A stretch of 64,000 bases of DNA from GMQP-bins7 sp963776565 (GTDB lineage: Bacteria; Actinomycetota; Thermoleophilia; Gaiellales; Gaiellaceae), in the NCBI GenBank assembly GCA_963776565.1, contig CAVZNF010000005.1:62001-126000 (forward strand). Direction: 5' to 3'. A program made the translations under genes and the position numbers. This document shows, in pieces, positions 51,658 to 60,963 of this stretch (position 1 is the stretch's first letter; the number at the start of each line of letters is the position of its first letter). The notes beneath the pieces were generated by a model, which worked only from the letters and a program-made list of their open reading frames with translations, had not been told where the DNA came from and did not search any database.

Positions 51658-53025
51658 TCAGCTGATTCGGATCAGCTTCTTGTTGACGAACTCGTCGGCC
51701 CCGTAGCGGCCGAGCTCGCGTCCGAAGCCAGAGCGTTTCGTGCCGCCGAACGGCAGCTCGGCAGCGTCTGCGCCGACGATGTTCACGTAGACCATGCCGG
51801 CGTCGATCTGGTCCGCGACGCGCTCGGCCTGCTCCAGGTCGTTCGTCATCACGTATGAGCCGAGCCCGAACGGAGTGTCGTTTGCCAGCGCGACCGCCTC
51901 CTCCTCCGACGGCACGCGATAGACCTGGGCGACCGGGCCGAACAGCTCTTCACGGTAGATGTCGTTCTCCGGCGTGATGTCCGTCAGCACCGTCGGCTCG
52001 AAGTAGTTGCCGTTGCGCTTGCCACCGGCGACGACCGTCGCGCCCTGCTCGACCGCGCGCCGGACCTGATCCTCGAGGCGGTCAGCCGCGACCTGCGAGG
52101 ACAGCGGCCCGCACTCCGTCTCGCGCTCGCGCGGATCACCCTGCTTCACAGCGACGAGCCCGGCCGTGAACTTCTCGAGGAACTGCTCGTAGAGCTCGTC
52201 GATCACGATGAACCGTTTCGCGCCGTTGCACGACTGGCCCGCGTTGTCGATCCGCGCGGCGACAGCGTCCTCGACCGTCTTGTCGAGGTCGTCAGTGCCG
52301 AGGACGATGAACGGGTCGGAGCCGCCGAGCTCGAGAACGACCTTCTTCAGATGCCGGCCAGCGATCTCCGCGACGGCGGCGCCGGCGCGCTCGGAGCCGG
52401 TGACGGATACGCCGCGGACGCGCGGATCGGCGATTACCCACTCGATCTGCTCGTTCGTGGCGTAGGTGTTCACGTATGCGCCGTCGGGGAAGCCAGCATC
52501 GCGGAACATCTGCGCCATCGCCTCAGCCGACTGCGGGCACTGCGGCGCGTGCTTCAACAGGAGCGTGTTGCCGATGATCAGGTTCGGCGCCGCAAAGCGT
52601 GCGACCTGGTAGTAGGGGAAGTTCCACGGCATGATCCCCAGCAGGACGCCGAGCGAGCTGCGGCGGACGACCGCCGACCCCTCACCCTCGAGGAGCTCAA
52701 TCGGCTCGTCTGCCATCAGTGCTTCCGCATTGTCTGCGTAGAACCCGTAGATCGACGCGCAGAAGTCGACCTCGCCCCGCGCTTGCCGTACCGGCTTGCC
52801 CATCTCGGCGACGATGATCTCCGCAAGCTCCTTCCGCCGTTCCGAGTGCAGCTCGCCGACGCGCCGCACGAGCAAGGCGCGATCAGCGACAGTCGCAGCT
52901 CTCGACCACTCGCGGTGTGCCCGGTCGGCGCGGGCGATCGCGTTCCGCAGTTCGTCGTCCGTGATCGTCGGGTACTCCTTGAGCGTCTCGCCGGTCGCGG
53001 GGTCGACAACTGCGTACATGCTCAT
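51658..53025 (-). CDS. aldehyde dehydrogenase family protein, probable succinate-semialdehyde dehydrogenase
   Basis: 455 residues. Catalytic Cys in NAGQSCNGAKRFIV, general-base Glu in VLELGGSDPFIV, NAD-site MPWNFPYYQVARFAAPNLI and the C-terminal FGGTKRSGFGRELG. The MPWNFP and QSCNG variants and the 455-residue length match NAD(P)-dependent succinate-semialdehyde dehydrogenase (GabD/YneI-like). It oxidises an aldehyde to the acid. ATG 53025 is preferred; GTG 53028 and GAGGAG lie just upstream. No aminotransferase (gabT) is adjacent. Intact, unlike many neighbours. Confidence 0.9.
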   Translation of the reverse strand: MSMYAVVDPATGETLKEYPTITDDELRNAIARADRAHREWSRAATVADRALLVRRVGELHSERRKELAEIIVAEMGKPVRQARGEVDFCASIYGFYADNAEALMADEPIELLEGEGSAVVRRSSLGVLLGIMPWNFPYYQVARFAAPNLIIGNTLLLKHAPQCPQSAEAMAQMFRDAGFPDGAYVNTYATNEQIEWVIADPRVRGVSVTGSERAGAAVAEIAGRHLKKVVLELGGSDPFIVLGTDDLDKTVEDAVAARIDNAGQSCNGAKRFIVIDELYEQFLEKFTAGLVAVKQGDPRERETECGPLSSQVAADRLEDQVRRAVEQGATVVAGGKRNGNYFEPTVLTDITPENDIYREELFGPVAQVYRVPSEEEAVALANDTPFGLGSYVMTNDLEQAERVADQIDAGMVYVNIVGADAAELPFGGTKRSGFGRELGRYGADEFVNKKLIRIS

Positions 53026-53391
53026 CACTTCGCTCCTCTGTCGGTCGGACTGAGGCCGACTCTACGCGCTCGAGTCGGCACGATGATGTCGACTTGCGAA
53101 GCCGCGGTAACAGACGGGGTTCGGCTCCGGTCCCTCACGCCGAACGGACGAACCCGGCATGCGGTGGGTAGACGACGACATCGCCTGAGCCAAGCAGCTT
53201 GATCTTGTCCCGAGGCGATCACGGGGCTTTCGGAGTTCATCGAGGAAAACGCCTACTTCAGCGACGACGGCACTCACATGAGTGTGTGCACGTCCATGCG
53301 GATCCGGCCTCCCTCGATCGTCACCTGGAGATCGCGGGTCCTCGGTTCGCGAGGTTTGCCGAACTCGCCGGTTGCCTCGTGGGGAATGAAA
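53026..53391. other. intergenic region at the right end of island C
   Basis: About 365 bases up to attachment site 4. A frame on the minus strand contains HVSAVVAEVGVFLDELRKP, which may be a relic, but no gene is supported. Confidence 0.3.
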
Positions 53392-53417
53392 CGCGGGTTC
53401 GATTCCCGCCGCCTCCA
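53392..53417 (+). repeat. attachment site 4 (ssrA 3'-end duplicate)
   Basis: Exact 26-base copy, followed by CTTAATCGCGATTTGCAGG, which shares its right flank with site 2. Taken as the outer right end of the island array. Confidence 0.85.
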
Positions 53418-53487
53418 CTTAATCGCGATTTGCAGGGCTTTCTGATGGGGCGGCTGGTGCCTGCCAGTCCGAGCACAACGAGTTCCA

Positions 53488-53832
53488 TCAAGGCTTCGGC
53501 TTCGCCCCCTTGCATGCGCTCTCCGAGGGAGTCGTCACGACCAGGCTTAGGTCATCCAGCTTTTCGATCCGTCCTGCGATGTCCACCGACAAGCAGACCA
53601 CGTACGGCAAGCTCTCCTTGCGCGTCACCTTCACCCACGCGACGAAGACGTCGTCGCTCCCGTTCCAGTCGCCAACGCGCTCCACTTTCGCGACACCTGC
53701 AGAGGCGGCCGGGATCAGCCCGATCCGATGATCCGCCTTCAAACGATCGGCGGTACTGATTCCTCCGCCGCCGCAACCCGCCGCCAACTGGAGCACACAG
53801 CTCCCAAGAACCAGAGCGGTCCGTGCCGTCAC
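53488..53832 (-). CDS. small lipoprotein
   Basis: 114 residues from GTG 53832. The lipobox LAAGC (in SCVLQLAAGCGGGG) near residue 20 predicts lipid anchoring on the outer face. The mature part (RIGLIPAASAGVAKVERVGD, DDVFVAWVKVTRKESLPYVV) is a small beta-rich domain of unknown function. The first gene after the islands; its 3' end is 70 bases from attachment site 4. Confidence 0.6.
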   Translation of the reverse strand: MTARTALVLGSCVLQLAAGCGGGGISTADRLKADHRIGLIPAASAGVAKVERVGDWNGSDDVFVAWVKVTRKESLPYVVCLSVDIAGRIEKLDDLSLVVTTPSESACKGAKPKP

Positions 53833-54048
53833 GTCAGTCGCGGATTCTGACGCCTCACCGCCGTCTTCCGCATTACGCGAAGCGTACGCACGCTTGGTTT
53901 CACCCGCCCGGTGACGGCGGAAATGCAGGGGAAAGCCGTCGCCGTATGTCTGCGAGGCTAGCTCTCGGCCGTTCTCGTTCTTGCGTACGGCGTTAGGGCC
54001 TGATCCGGAGTCCTCGAGCTGCGCCTCGGGCAGGTTGCGACTCGCAAG

Positions 54049-54054
54049 TAGGCT
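54049..54054 (+). promoter_or_regulatory. -10 box of a leaderless promoter
   Basis: TAGGCT lies 6 bases before GTG 54061. Confidence 0.5.
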
Positions 54055-54060
54055 CGCGGC

Positions 54061-55194
54061 GTGGGTGGGATCGTCGTTCTCGGCGCGGGGTTTGGCGGGC
54101 TCGAGCTCGCAACCGTCCTCTCCGACGAGCTCGGCGAAGAAGCTGGCGTCACGCTGATCGATACGAGCGACTCGTTCGTCTTCGGATACGCGAAGCTCGA
54201 TGTCATGTTCGGGCGTACCGTGCCCGACGCCGTGCGGTTGCCCTACTCGAGCGTTGCGAAGCCGGGCGTGCGGTTCGCTCGCGAAACGATCACGGCTATC
54301 GACCCGGAGGCGCGGCGCGTGACGACTGACGCCGCCGTTCACGAGGCCGATGTGCTCGTCGTCGCGCTCGGCGCCGACTACGACTTCGACGCGACTCCCG
54401 GTCTCGCGGAGGCGGGGAACGAGTTCTACTCCCTTGCGGGAGCGGAGCGGCTACGAGAGGTGCTGCCGACCTTCACGAGTGGGCACGCCGTCATCGGCGT
54501 CTGCGGCGCCCCGTTCAAGTGCCCGCCTGCGCCGAGTGAGGCGGCATTGCTGCTGCACGACTACCTGCTGCAGCGAGGTGTGCGCGGCGCCTGCGAGATC
54601 TCGCTCGTCATGCCCTTCTCCGCGCCCGTCCCACCCTCGCCGGACACGTCGGCGGCACTGCTCGACGCGTTCGCCGAGCGGGACATCGAGTTCGTCGCCG
54701 GTCGTCGCGTCGCCTCGCTCGACGGGACACGCGGGGTCGCGGTGCTGGAGGACGGCACGGAAGTTCCGTACGACCTCTTCCTCGGCGTTCCGAAGCACCG
54801 TGCGCCGGACGTCGTGCTCGCGAGCGGGATGGCCGAGAACGGCTACATCCCGGTCGACTCGCGCACGCTCGAGACCCGGTTCCCCGACGTCTATGCGGTC
54901 GGGGACGTCGCGACGATTGGAGTGCCGAAGGCCGGCGTGTTCTCGGAAGGAGCGGCACGTGTCGTCGCCGCGTCGATCGTTGCTCGCCGCCGAAGCGACG
55001 AGGCGCCGGACGGCTACGACGGTCGGGGCTCCTGCTACGTCGAGTTCGGCGCCGGACGCGTCGGCCGTGTCGACGTCGACTTCCTCTCCGGCCCGAAGCC
55101 GACCGGGACGTTCCAGGAGCCGTCCGCGAGCCTCGTCGCCGAGAAGCAGCACTTCGGCGCGAGCCGCCGCGCTCGCTGGTTCGGCTCCGCCTAG
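54061..55194 (+). CDS. FAD-dependent oxidoreductase, sulfide:quinone reductase-like
   Basis: 377 residues. The N-terminal FAD motif IVVLGAGFGGLELATVLSDE and the second flavin motif FPDVYAVGDVATIGVPKAG place it in the two-dinucleotide-binding flavoprotein family. GVCGAPFKCPPAPSEAALLL is typical of the sulfide:quinone oxidoreductase/flavocytochrome c branch, in which Cys pairs relay sulfide electrons. The C-terminal half has few Cys, so sulfide use is uncertain; a type III SQR-like or NDH-like role is possible. Leaderless GTG start. Confidence 0.8.
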   Translation: MGGIVVLGAGFGGLELATVLSDELGEEAGVTLIDTSDSFVFGYAKLDVMFGRTVPDAVRLPYSSVAKPGVRFARETITAIDPEARRVTTDAAVHEADVLVVALGADYDFDATPGLAEAGNEFYSLAGAERLREVLPTFTSGHAVIGVCGAPFKCPPAPSEAALLLHDYLLQRGVRGACEISLVMPFSAPVPPSPDTSAALLDAFAERDIEFVAGRRVASLDGTRGVAVLEDGTEVPYDLFLGVPKHRAPDVVLASGMAENGYIPVDSRTLETRFPDVYAVGDVATIGVPKAGVFSEGAARVVAASIVARRRSDEAPDGYDGRGSCYVEFGAGRVGRVDVDFLSGPKPTGTFQEPSASLVAEKQHFGASRRARWFGSA

Positions 55195-55376
55195 CGACCC
55201 TGCGGCGGGACGTCGCGAGCGTGCCTACGAATCCGCGCCCTCACCGCTGTACGGGGGTGGCGCCTGCGGTCGCTCGGCTACGTCGAGCGCGTCGGCGGAG
55301 ATCCTGTCGCATACTCGCGTCGGGCGAGCTCGAGCACGCAGCGGCGACGTCCGTCCAGCCGAATCGTCCAGGGCGA

Positions 55377-55624
55377 TCAGTCGACGACGAGGAGCGTCTC
55401 ACTCCAGGGATCGCGAGCGAGCGTCGTGCGGACGTCCTCCTCTGAGTCGGCCTCGACGGCAAGGACGACACGCTCCTCGTCCGCGAGCGGGCCTCCGAGA
55501 ACGACGAAGCCGTCACGTGCGAGACCGTCCATGAACGCGGCGTGCGCCGGCCACTCGACCTGCTCTTCGAGACGGAGCGTCGGGTCCACGCGGGCCGTGC
55601 ACGAAGCACGACGAAATACGCCAT
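55377..55624 (-). CDS. YciI-like (YCII-related) protein (frameshifted)
   Basis: About 82 residues. The core LRLEEQVEWPAHAAFMDGLA, DGFVVLGGPLADE and VLAVEADSEEDVRTTLARDP is the ferredoxin-like YCII fold with its conserved His and Asp. The true N-terminus is probably MAYFVVLRARP from ATG 55624 in another frame, with a one-base shift near 55590. YCII proteins are often enzymes on chlorinated or small aromatic substrates, but function here is open. Confidence 0.7.
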
Positions 55625-55692
55625 CCACGTCGTTCTAGCAGATCGGCAATGAGGATGCTCCGGCGTGGAGATACGTCGGCCTGCGCTGAGAA

Positions 55693-55779
55693 CCCGCGCG
55701 GCGACTCTACGAGCGGCTCGGGTACGTCGACATCGAGCCGGACGACGAGAACGGGAGGATGATCCTCGAGCTGGCATAG
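55693..55779 (+). pseudogene. C-terminal relic of a GNAT acetyltransferase
   Basis: The frame RRLYERLGYVDIEPDDENGR, then MILELA and TAG 55777, is the typical end of a GNAT (LYERLGY). The rest of the gene is absent. Its stop codon forms part of the next gene's -10 box. Confidence 0.5.
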
Positions 55780-55782
55780 GGT
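55777..55782 (+). promoter_or_regulatory. -10 box of a leaderless promoter
   Basis: TAGGGT lies 7 bases before GTG 55790. Confidence 0.45.
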
Positions 55783-55789
55783 CTCGCGC

Positions 55790-56526
55790 GTGGAGACTCT
55801 CGTGCCTCTCCCGCCGGCGGGCCGAACGTTTGCGGTCGCCTACCGGATCCGGCTCTCGGATACGGACGCCACCGGGCGGCTGCGGCTCGATGCCGTGGCG
55901 CGATACCTCCAGGACGCCGCGATCGACGACGTCGAGGAGACGGGCTGGGGCGCTCCCGCGCACCTCTGGGTGTTGCGATCGGTGCGGATCGACATCCTGA
56001 CGCCGTTCCTCGTCGATGACGAAGCGAGCATCGTGACCTGGGGCAGTGGCCTCTCCGCGCTCGCCGCCGGGCGCCGTTGGTCGCTCACGGGCGACGCCGG
56101 CGGCTCGATCGAGGTCGACAGCACGTGGATCCATCTCGGCCCGGACGCGCGACCGGCACGTATCGGCGAGGGCTTCGGTGGATACGCGGAGGCGACTCAA
56201 GGACGAGTCGCCTCGACGAAGCTCACGCTCGTGCCGCCGCCGATCGACGGGCCTCGAACGGAATGGCCGCTGCGCACGACCGACGTCGACCGGATGGGCC
56301 ACGTCAACAACGCCGCGTACTGGGCGGCGGTCGAGCAGCGCCTGGGCGAACGGTCGGTCTCGATGTCCGCAAGCCGCTGCGTGCGCGTCTCGACTACCGC
56401 CATCCGATCGACCTGGGCGAGAGCGTCGAGCTCGCTGAGACAGCCCACGACGATCGCTACGGCGTCGCGTTCGTGGTCGGTAGCGTCGTCAAGGCCGTTG
56501 CCTGGGTGGAGGCTCTCACCTCTTAG
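55790..56526 (+). CDS. acyl-ACP thioesterase (FatA/FatB-like, two hotdog domains; frameshifted)
   Basis: About 245 residues. Domain 1: VAYRIRLSDTDATGRLRLDA, VARYLQDAAIDDVEETGWG. Domain 2: the signature TTDVDRMGHVNNAAYWAAVEQ with the catalytic Asn/His in HVNN. It releases fatty acids from acyl carrier protein. A single-base shift near 56365 separates LGE from VGLDVRKPLRARLDYRHPID. Leaderless GTG start. Adjacent genes do not show a fatty-acid pathway. Confidence 0.85.
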
Positions 56527-56547
56527 CCCGCTCTCACGCGCTGTGGC

Positions 56548-56553
56548 TACCCT
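56548..56553 (+). promoter_or_regulatory. -10 box of a leaderless promoter
   Basis: TACCCT lies 6 bases before ATG 56560. Confidence 0.5.
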
Positions 56554-56559
56554 CGTCGA

Positions 56560-57253
56560 ATGGACGAGAAGAGAGTGTCGCGCCGCGCTTCCCTGGCCTC
56601 GCTGGGAGGACTCGTCGTCGGCGCCGCGGGGCTTGCGGGCTTGCGCGACGCGGACGAGGCGGGAGCCGGCCCCGCTGCCGTCGAGGCAGGCCTGGTCACG
56701 TGCGTTCTCGCGCCCGAGCAGACCGAAGGCCCCTACTACGTCGACGACGCCGCCGTGCGGCGCAACGTCACCGAGGGGAAGCCCGGTGCCCCGCTCACGC
56801 TTCGACTGACGGTCGTGAACGCCTCGAGCTGCAAGCCGATCAAAGGCGCGGCCGTCGAGATCTGGCACTGCGACGCCGCCGGCGTCTACTCCGGTGTCAG
56901 CCAGCAAGGCACCGAGAACGAGCGCTTCCTGCGCGGCGTGCAGCGAACGGATGCGAAGGGCCTCGCCGTCTTCCGCACCATCTACCCCGGCTGGTACCGG
57001 GGCAGGACCGTGCACATCCACACGATGGTCCACATCGGCGGGAACGTCGTGCACACGGGCCAGCTCTACTTCGCCGACTCCGTCACGGATGCCGTCTACG
57101 CGCGGAGCCCGTACAACAAGCGCGCCCGGACGGGATCCCCGCAACTCCGGCGACAGCATCTATCGCAACGGCGGCAAGCGCTCGACGCTGAAGCTCGCGA
57201 AGGCCGGCTCCGCGTACTCGGGCTCGATCACGATGGGCGTCCAACGTTCGTAG
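56560..57253 (+). CDS. Tat-exported intradiol ring-cleavage dioxygenase-like protein (frameshifted)
   Basis: About 230 residues. The N-terminus KRVSRRASLASLGGLVVGAA has the twin Arg and hydrophobic run of a Tat signal. The enzyme core has TEGPYYVDD (first Tyr ligand), EIWHCDAAGVYSG, and YPGWYRGRTVHIHTMVHIGG with the second Tyr and two His that bind Fe(III) in protocatechuate 3,4-dioxygenase-type enzymes. A one-base shift near 57127 separates SPYNKRAR from DPRNSGDSIYRNGGKR; the true end is TAG 57251. Export of such an enzyme suggests action on aromatic compounds outside the cell. Leaderless ATG start. Confidence 0.85.
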
Positions 57254-57350
57254 GGCGTCCGGAACGCGCTTCACGCTCCGTTTACCCCAATCCTCGAGCG
57301 CGCGTGCTTTCGTATGAGCCTCTCGAGCCGATAGAGAAAGGGACGCCGCC

Positions 57351-58367
57351 ATGGCCGACACCGCCGAACACTCCAAGCTGACGCCCGAGCACGCGCAGGA
57401 ACAGCTCGAGCAGGCGCTCTTCGAGATCCGCCGGATCATCGCCGGGCAGGACGCGATGCTCGAGCGCGTGCTCGTGTGCCTGCTGGCGCAGGGCCATCTG
57501 CTCATCGAAGGCGTGCCCGGTCTCGCCAAGACCCTGACCATCAAGACGACCGCGGGAGTGCTCGGCGGATCGTTCGCTCGTATCCAGTTCACGCCCGACC
57601 TCGTCCCGTCGGACCTGGTCGGCACGCGCATCTATCGCCCGCAGGAGGGGACGTTCGACACCGAGCTCGGCCCGGTCTTCTGCAACTTTCTCCTGGCCGA
57701 CGAGATCAACCGCGCGCCGGCAAAGGTGCAGTCCGCGCTGCTCGAGGTCATGCAGGAGCGCCAGGTCACGATCGGCCACGACACGCATCTCGTTCCGGCG
57801 CCGTTCCTCGTCATGGCGACGCAGAACCCGATCGAGTCCGAGGGCACGTACCCGCTGCCCGAGGCGCAGATCGACCGCTTCCTGCTGAAGGTGTTGATCG
57901 GCTATCCGCAGCACGACGAGGAGCTCACCGTCGTCCAGCGCCAGCTCGTCGAGCACCCGGAGCTGAAGCAGGTCCTGTCGCTCGAGGATCTCGCGGCGCT
58001 CCAGCGAGCCGTCGTCGACATCTACGTCGATCCCGCGCTCGTGAGCTACGCGGTCGACATCGCCACCGCCACGCGAGAGCCGGCAGAGCACGGGCTGCCC
58101 GATCTCGCGCAGTACATCTCGTACGGGGCGAGCCCGCGTGGCCCGATCAGCCTCGTGCAGGGAGCGCGGGCGCTGGCGCTCATCCGCGGACGCGAGTACG
58201 CGGTGGTCGACGACCTTCAGGCACTCGCACGCGACGCTCTGCGACACCGCCTCGTGCTGTCGTACCAGGCGCTCGCGGAGGAGGTGACCGCCGACTCGAT
58301 CCTCGACCAGGTGCTCGCAGCGGTGCCCACGCCGCAGCTCGACCTCGCGCGCGCCAGCGCGGCGTGA
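57351..58367 (+). CDS. MoxR-family AAA+ ATPase of a MoxR-DUF58-vWA operon
   Basis: 338 residues: Walker A GVPGLAKT, Walker B LLADEINRAPAKVQSALLEV, sensor ATQNPIESEGTYPLPEAQID. It belongs to the classic MoxR (MRP/APE2220) branch, distinct from the tandem pair at 21760-23843. GAGAAAGGGA precedes the ATG. MoxR chaperones work with vWA proteins to assemble or activate cell-envelope or metal complexes. Seven bases separate it from the DUF58 gene. Confidence 0.93.
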   Translation: MADTAEHSKLTPEHAQEQLEQALFEIRRIIAGQDAMLERVLVCLLAQGHLLIEGVPGLAKTLTIKTTAGVLGGSFARIQFTPDLVPSDLVGTRIYRPQEGTFDTELGPVFCNFLLADEINRAPAKVQSALLEVMQERQVTIGHDTHLVPAPFLVMATQNPIESEGTYPLPEAQIDRFLLKVLIGYPQHDEELTVVQRQLVEHPELKQVLSLEDLAALQRAVVDIYVDPALVSYAVDIATATREPAEHGLPDLAQYISYGASPRGPISLVQGARALALIRGREYAVVDDLQALARDALRHRLVLSYQALAEEVTADSILDQVLAAVPTPQLDLARASAA

Positions 58368-58374
58368 GGCACGG

Positions 58375-59301
58375 ATGAGGAACGCCGGCGCGCTCCTCGC
58401 GCGGCCGACCGCGGCCCGTCCCGGCCCCGGGGCGATGGCCGAAGGGCTTCTGCGCGCGCTCGACGTCTCGATCGGGCGGCGCGTGGAGGGGCTGCTCGCC
58501 GGTGACTTCCGGTCGAACCTCCTGGGAACCGGAACGGAGCTCGCGATGATGCGGCCATACGTTCCGGGCGACGACGTTCGCAGGATCGACTGGAACGTGA
58601 CGGCGCGCACGGGCGAGCCGCATGTCCGCGTCGACCTCGCCGAGCGCGTGCTCGTCACGTGGCTCGTCCTCGACACCTCCGTCTCGATGCAGTTCGGAAC
58701 GGCCGATCGGCGGAAGGCCGATGTCGCCGAGGGCGTCGCCGTCGCGATCGGCCACCTGGCGACCCGTCGCGGAAACCGGCTGGGCGTGGTCACCTTCGGC
58801 GAAGAGGAGTCGCGCGCCATCCCACCGATGCAGGGACGAGCAGGCCTCGTCGGGATGCTGACCGCGCTTCGCAGCGAGCCCGCCGTCGACGGGCCGGGTA
58901 CGACGGATCTCGCTGCTGCCCTCCGGAAGACCGGCGCGCTTGCTCGCCAGCGCTCGCTCGTCGTGGTCGTCTCCGACTTCCGGGGCGAGCGCGACTGGCG
59001 ACGCGCGCTCCTCGGACTCTCCGGGCATCACGACGTCGTCGCGGTCGAGGTTCGCGATCCACGCGAGCAGGAGCTCTCGGACGTCGGGCTCCTCTACCTC
59101 GTGGATCCTGAGACCGGTAGGCAGCTCCGGGTCGACACGCGAAGCCGCCGGCTGCGCGAGCGGTTCGCCGTCGCCGCAGCGGCGGAGCGCGCACAGCTGG
59201 CACGGTCGCTGACGTCGGCCGGTGTCAGGCACGTGGTGCTCACGACTTCGGGCGATTGGCTCCGCCCGCTCGTCACGTTCCTGCGCAGGAGGCGCTCGTG
59301 A
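58375..59301 (+). CDS. DUF58 domain protein
   Basis: 308 residues. The DUF58 core MMRPYVPGDDVRRIDWNVTA is followed by a degenerate vWA-like fold (LVLDTSVSMQFGTADRRKAD, LVVVVSDFRGERDW). It is the constant partner of MoxR and links it to the membrane vWA proteins. Its stop overlaps the next GTG. No membrane helices are seen, unlike longer DUF58 proteins. Confidence 0.9.
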   Translation: MRNAGALLARPTAARPGPGAMAEGLLRALDVSIGRRVEGLLAGDFRSNLLGTGTELAMMRPYVPGDDVRRIDWNVTARTGEPHVRVDLAERVLVTWLVLDTSVSMQFGTADRRKADVAEGVAVAIGHLATRRGNRLGVVTFGEEESRAIPPMQGRAGLVGMLTALRSEPAVDGPGTTDLAAALRKTGALARQRSLVVVVSDFRGERDWRRALLGLSGHHDVVAVEVRDPREQELSDVGLLYLVDPETGRQLRVDTRSRRLRERFAVAAAAERAQLARSLTSAGVRHVVLTTSGDWLRPLVTFLRRRRS

Positions 59302-60257
59302 GGTTCGACTGGCCCCTCGCGCTCGCGGCGCTCGCGGTCCTTCCCCTCATGGTCGCGCTGTACCTCGACCGCGACCGCCGGCGCGTCGCTTCGCAGTCGG
59401 AGTTCGGCAACCCCGACCTGCTTCCGAACGTCGTCGACCGCAGCCCGGGACGCTTGCGATACCTCCCGCCGCTGACGCTGCTCGTCGCGCTCGTGTTCAT
59501 GATCGTCGGCGTCGCGCGTCCGCACGCCACGGTGAGTGTTCCGCGAGAGGAAGCGACCATCGTGCTCGCGCTCGACGTGTCGCGGTCGATGAAGGCGACG
59601 GATGTCGAGCCGACACGTCTCGACGCTGCCCGTGTCGCAGCGAAGACGTTCCTGGACCAGGTGCCCGAGAAGTTCCGCGTCGGCGTCGTGTCGTTCGCGA
59701 CACGCGCCGTCGTCGGGGTCGCGCCGACGCAGGATCGGGCGCTCGTGACGACCGCGCTCGACACGCTCAAGCCCGGCGAGGGCACGGCCATCGGCGATGC
59801 CGTCGCGCTCTCCGTCCGGGTCGGCCAGCCAGAGGGCGAGAATGCGAAGGCACCGCCACGCGCGATCGTGCTGATCTCCGACGGCGCCCAGGACGGCGGC
59901 CGCATCGATCCGTCCGAGGCTGCACAGCAGGCCAAGCGGCTCGGAATCCCGGTCTATACGGTGCTCGTCGGAACCGCCGACGGCGTCGTCGAGGAGGAGC
60001 TGACCGGTGGCTACAAGCGGATCACGCGGGTGCCGACCAATCCGGAAACGCTGGAGCAGGTGGCGAAGGAGTCGGGCGGGGAGTTCTTCGCCGCCCCGGA
60101 TGCTGAAGGGCTGAGCCGCGTGTACGAGGAGCTCGGCTCGCGGCTCGGCACGCGCAAGGAGGACCGCGAGATTACCGACGTGTTCGCCGCTCTCGCGGCC
60201 GGACTCCTGCTGATCGGCGCCACGACCTCCGCCTTTCTCCTGAAGGGCGTCTGGTGA
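59298..60257 (+). CDS. vWA-domain membrane protein (BatA-like)
   Basis: 319 residues. Two N-terminal helices (LALAALAVLPLMVALYL and TLLVALVFMIVGVARP), a vWA domain with MIDAS LALDVSRSMKATDVEPTRLD and the later GEGTAIGDAV, and a C-terminal helix (VFAALAAGLLLIGATTSAFL). The layout is that of BatA/YfbK-type proteins. It likely binds the MoxR ring across the membrane. GTG overlaps the DUF58 stop by 4 nt. Confidence 0.9.
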   Translation: MRFDWPLALAALAVLPLMVALYLDRDRRRVASQSEFGNPDLLPNVVDRSPGRLRYLPPLTLLVALVFMIVGVARPHATVSVPREEATIVLALDVSRSMKATDVEPTRLDAARVAAKTFLDQVPEKFRVGVVSFATRAVVGVAPTQDRALVTTALDTLKPGEGTAIGDAVALSVRVGQPEGENAKAPPRAIVLISDGAQDGGRIDPSEAAQQAKRLGIPVYTVLVGTADGVVEEELTGGYKRITRVPTNPETLEQVAKESGGEFFAAPDAEGLSRVYEELGSRLGTRKEDREITDVFAALAAGLLLIGATTSAFLLKGVW

Positions 60258-60963
60258 CGGGATTGCGTGTCGTCTGGGCTCTCGCGGTGGTCGCCGCGGC
60301 TGCGCGTTGGCCGCGGCTGCTCCAGCCGGAGCCGCCAACGAGTGCGACGGGTTGCAGGTGTGCATTCCCGTCGCCGGCCCATGGGTCGTCGTGCCGGCAT
60401 CGACAGGTTCGGCGCGCGCTCGGGTCGAGTACCAGCTCACGTGTCCGCGCGGCAACGTCGTGGGCGGTCTCGACGCGCGTCTCAGCGTCAGCGGCATCGA
60501 CGTCTCGTTCCTCGGCCGGCTCGGCAGCCCGGTCAATCCCGGAATCACGACGACGCGCTCGGCCGTGTTCGTCGGGACGTACGTGGGTCAGTCGGATCGT
60601 GCTCCGACGTTCCGTCCGTTCATCGGCTGCATGCCGGCCGCCGGTGGGGGCTCGCGGGTGCCGACGTCGGTCGGCGCAGTCCGGCCCGGGCAGCCTGTGA
60701 CTCGACGCGTGCGCACCGTGCGTGTTCGACCCGGGACGACCACCGTCGTTCAGCGCTGTGTGGCGCCTGAGCGTCTCGTCGGCGCCTCCCACGCCTTCGC
60801 CTTTGCAACCAAGAATCCGCCGAGTGCAAGCCTCGTCTCGAGCGTGTCCGCATCGCAGCAGACGAGCGGTGGAAGCGTCGTCGTCCGGGTTCGCGGCGAC
60901 GCCGAGCTCGCCGGCGTGCGCGCCCTCGTCCAGGTCCATGCGCTCTGCTCGGGGTCGAGATGA
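60254..60963 (+). CDS. secreted hypothetical protein between the two vWA genes (frameshifted)
   Basis: About 236 residues. GTG 60254 gives a signal peptide (LRVVWALAVVAAAA); a one-base shift near 60305 leads into AAAAPAGAANECDGLQVCIP. The mature part has six Cys and Ig/beta-type strands (ARVEYQLTCPRGNVVGGLDA, LVQVHALC). It is locked between the vWA genes by 4-base overlaps on both sides, the place BatD holds in other operons, but shows no BatD similarity that I can see. Probably an envelope protein handled by this system. Confidence 0.65.

Larger units (their letters stand above)
45630..53417. mobile_element. genomic island C
   Basis: Between ssrA-end repeats 45604 and 53392. It carries a PadR-controlled ABC exporter, small unknown genes, relics and an aldehyde dehydrogenase. 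No integrase seen. The right boundary repeat keeps TTAATCGCGATTTGCAGG as in site 2. Confidence 0.5.

Noticed and set aside
24320..53417. Prophage or conjugative element
   Set aside because: No capsid, terminase, portal, relaxase, T4SS, replication or integrase gene was recognised, so only genomic island is claimed.
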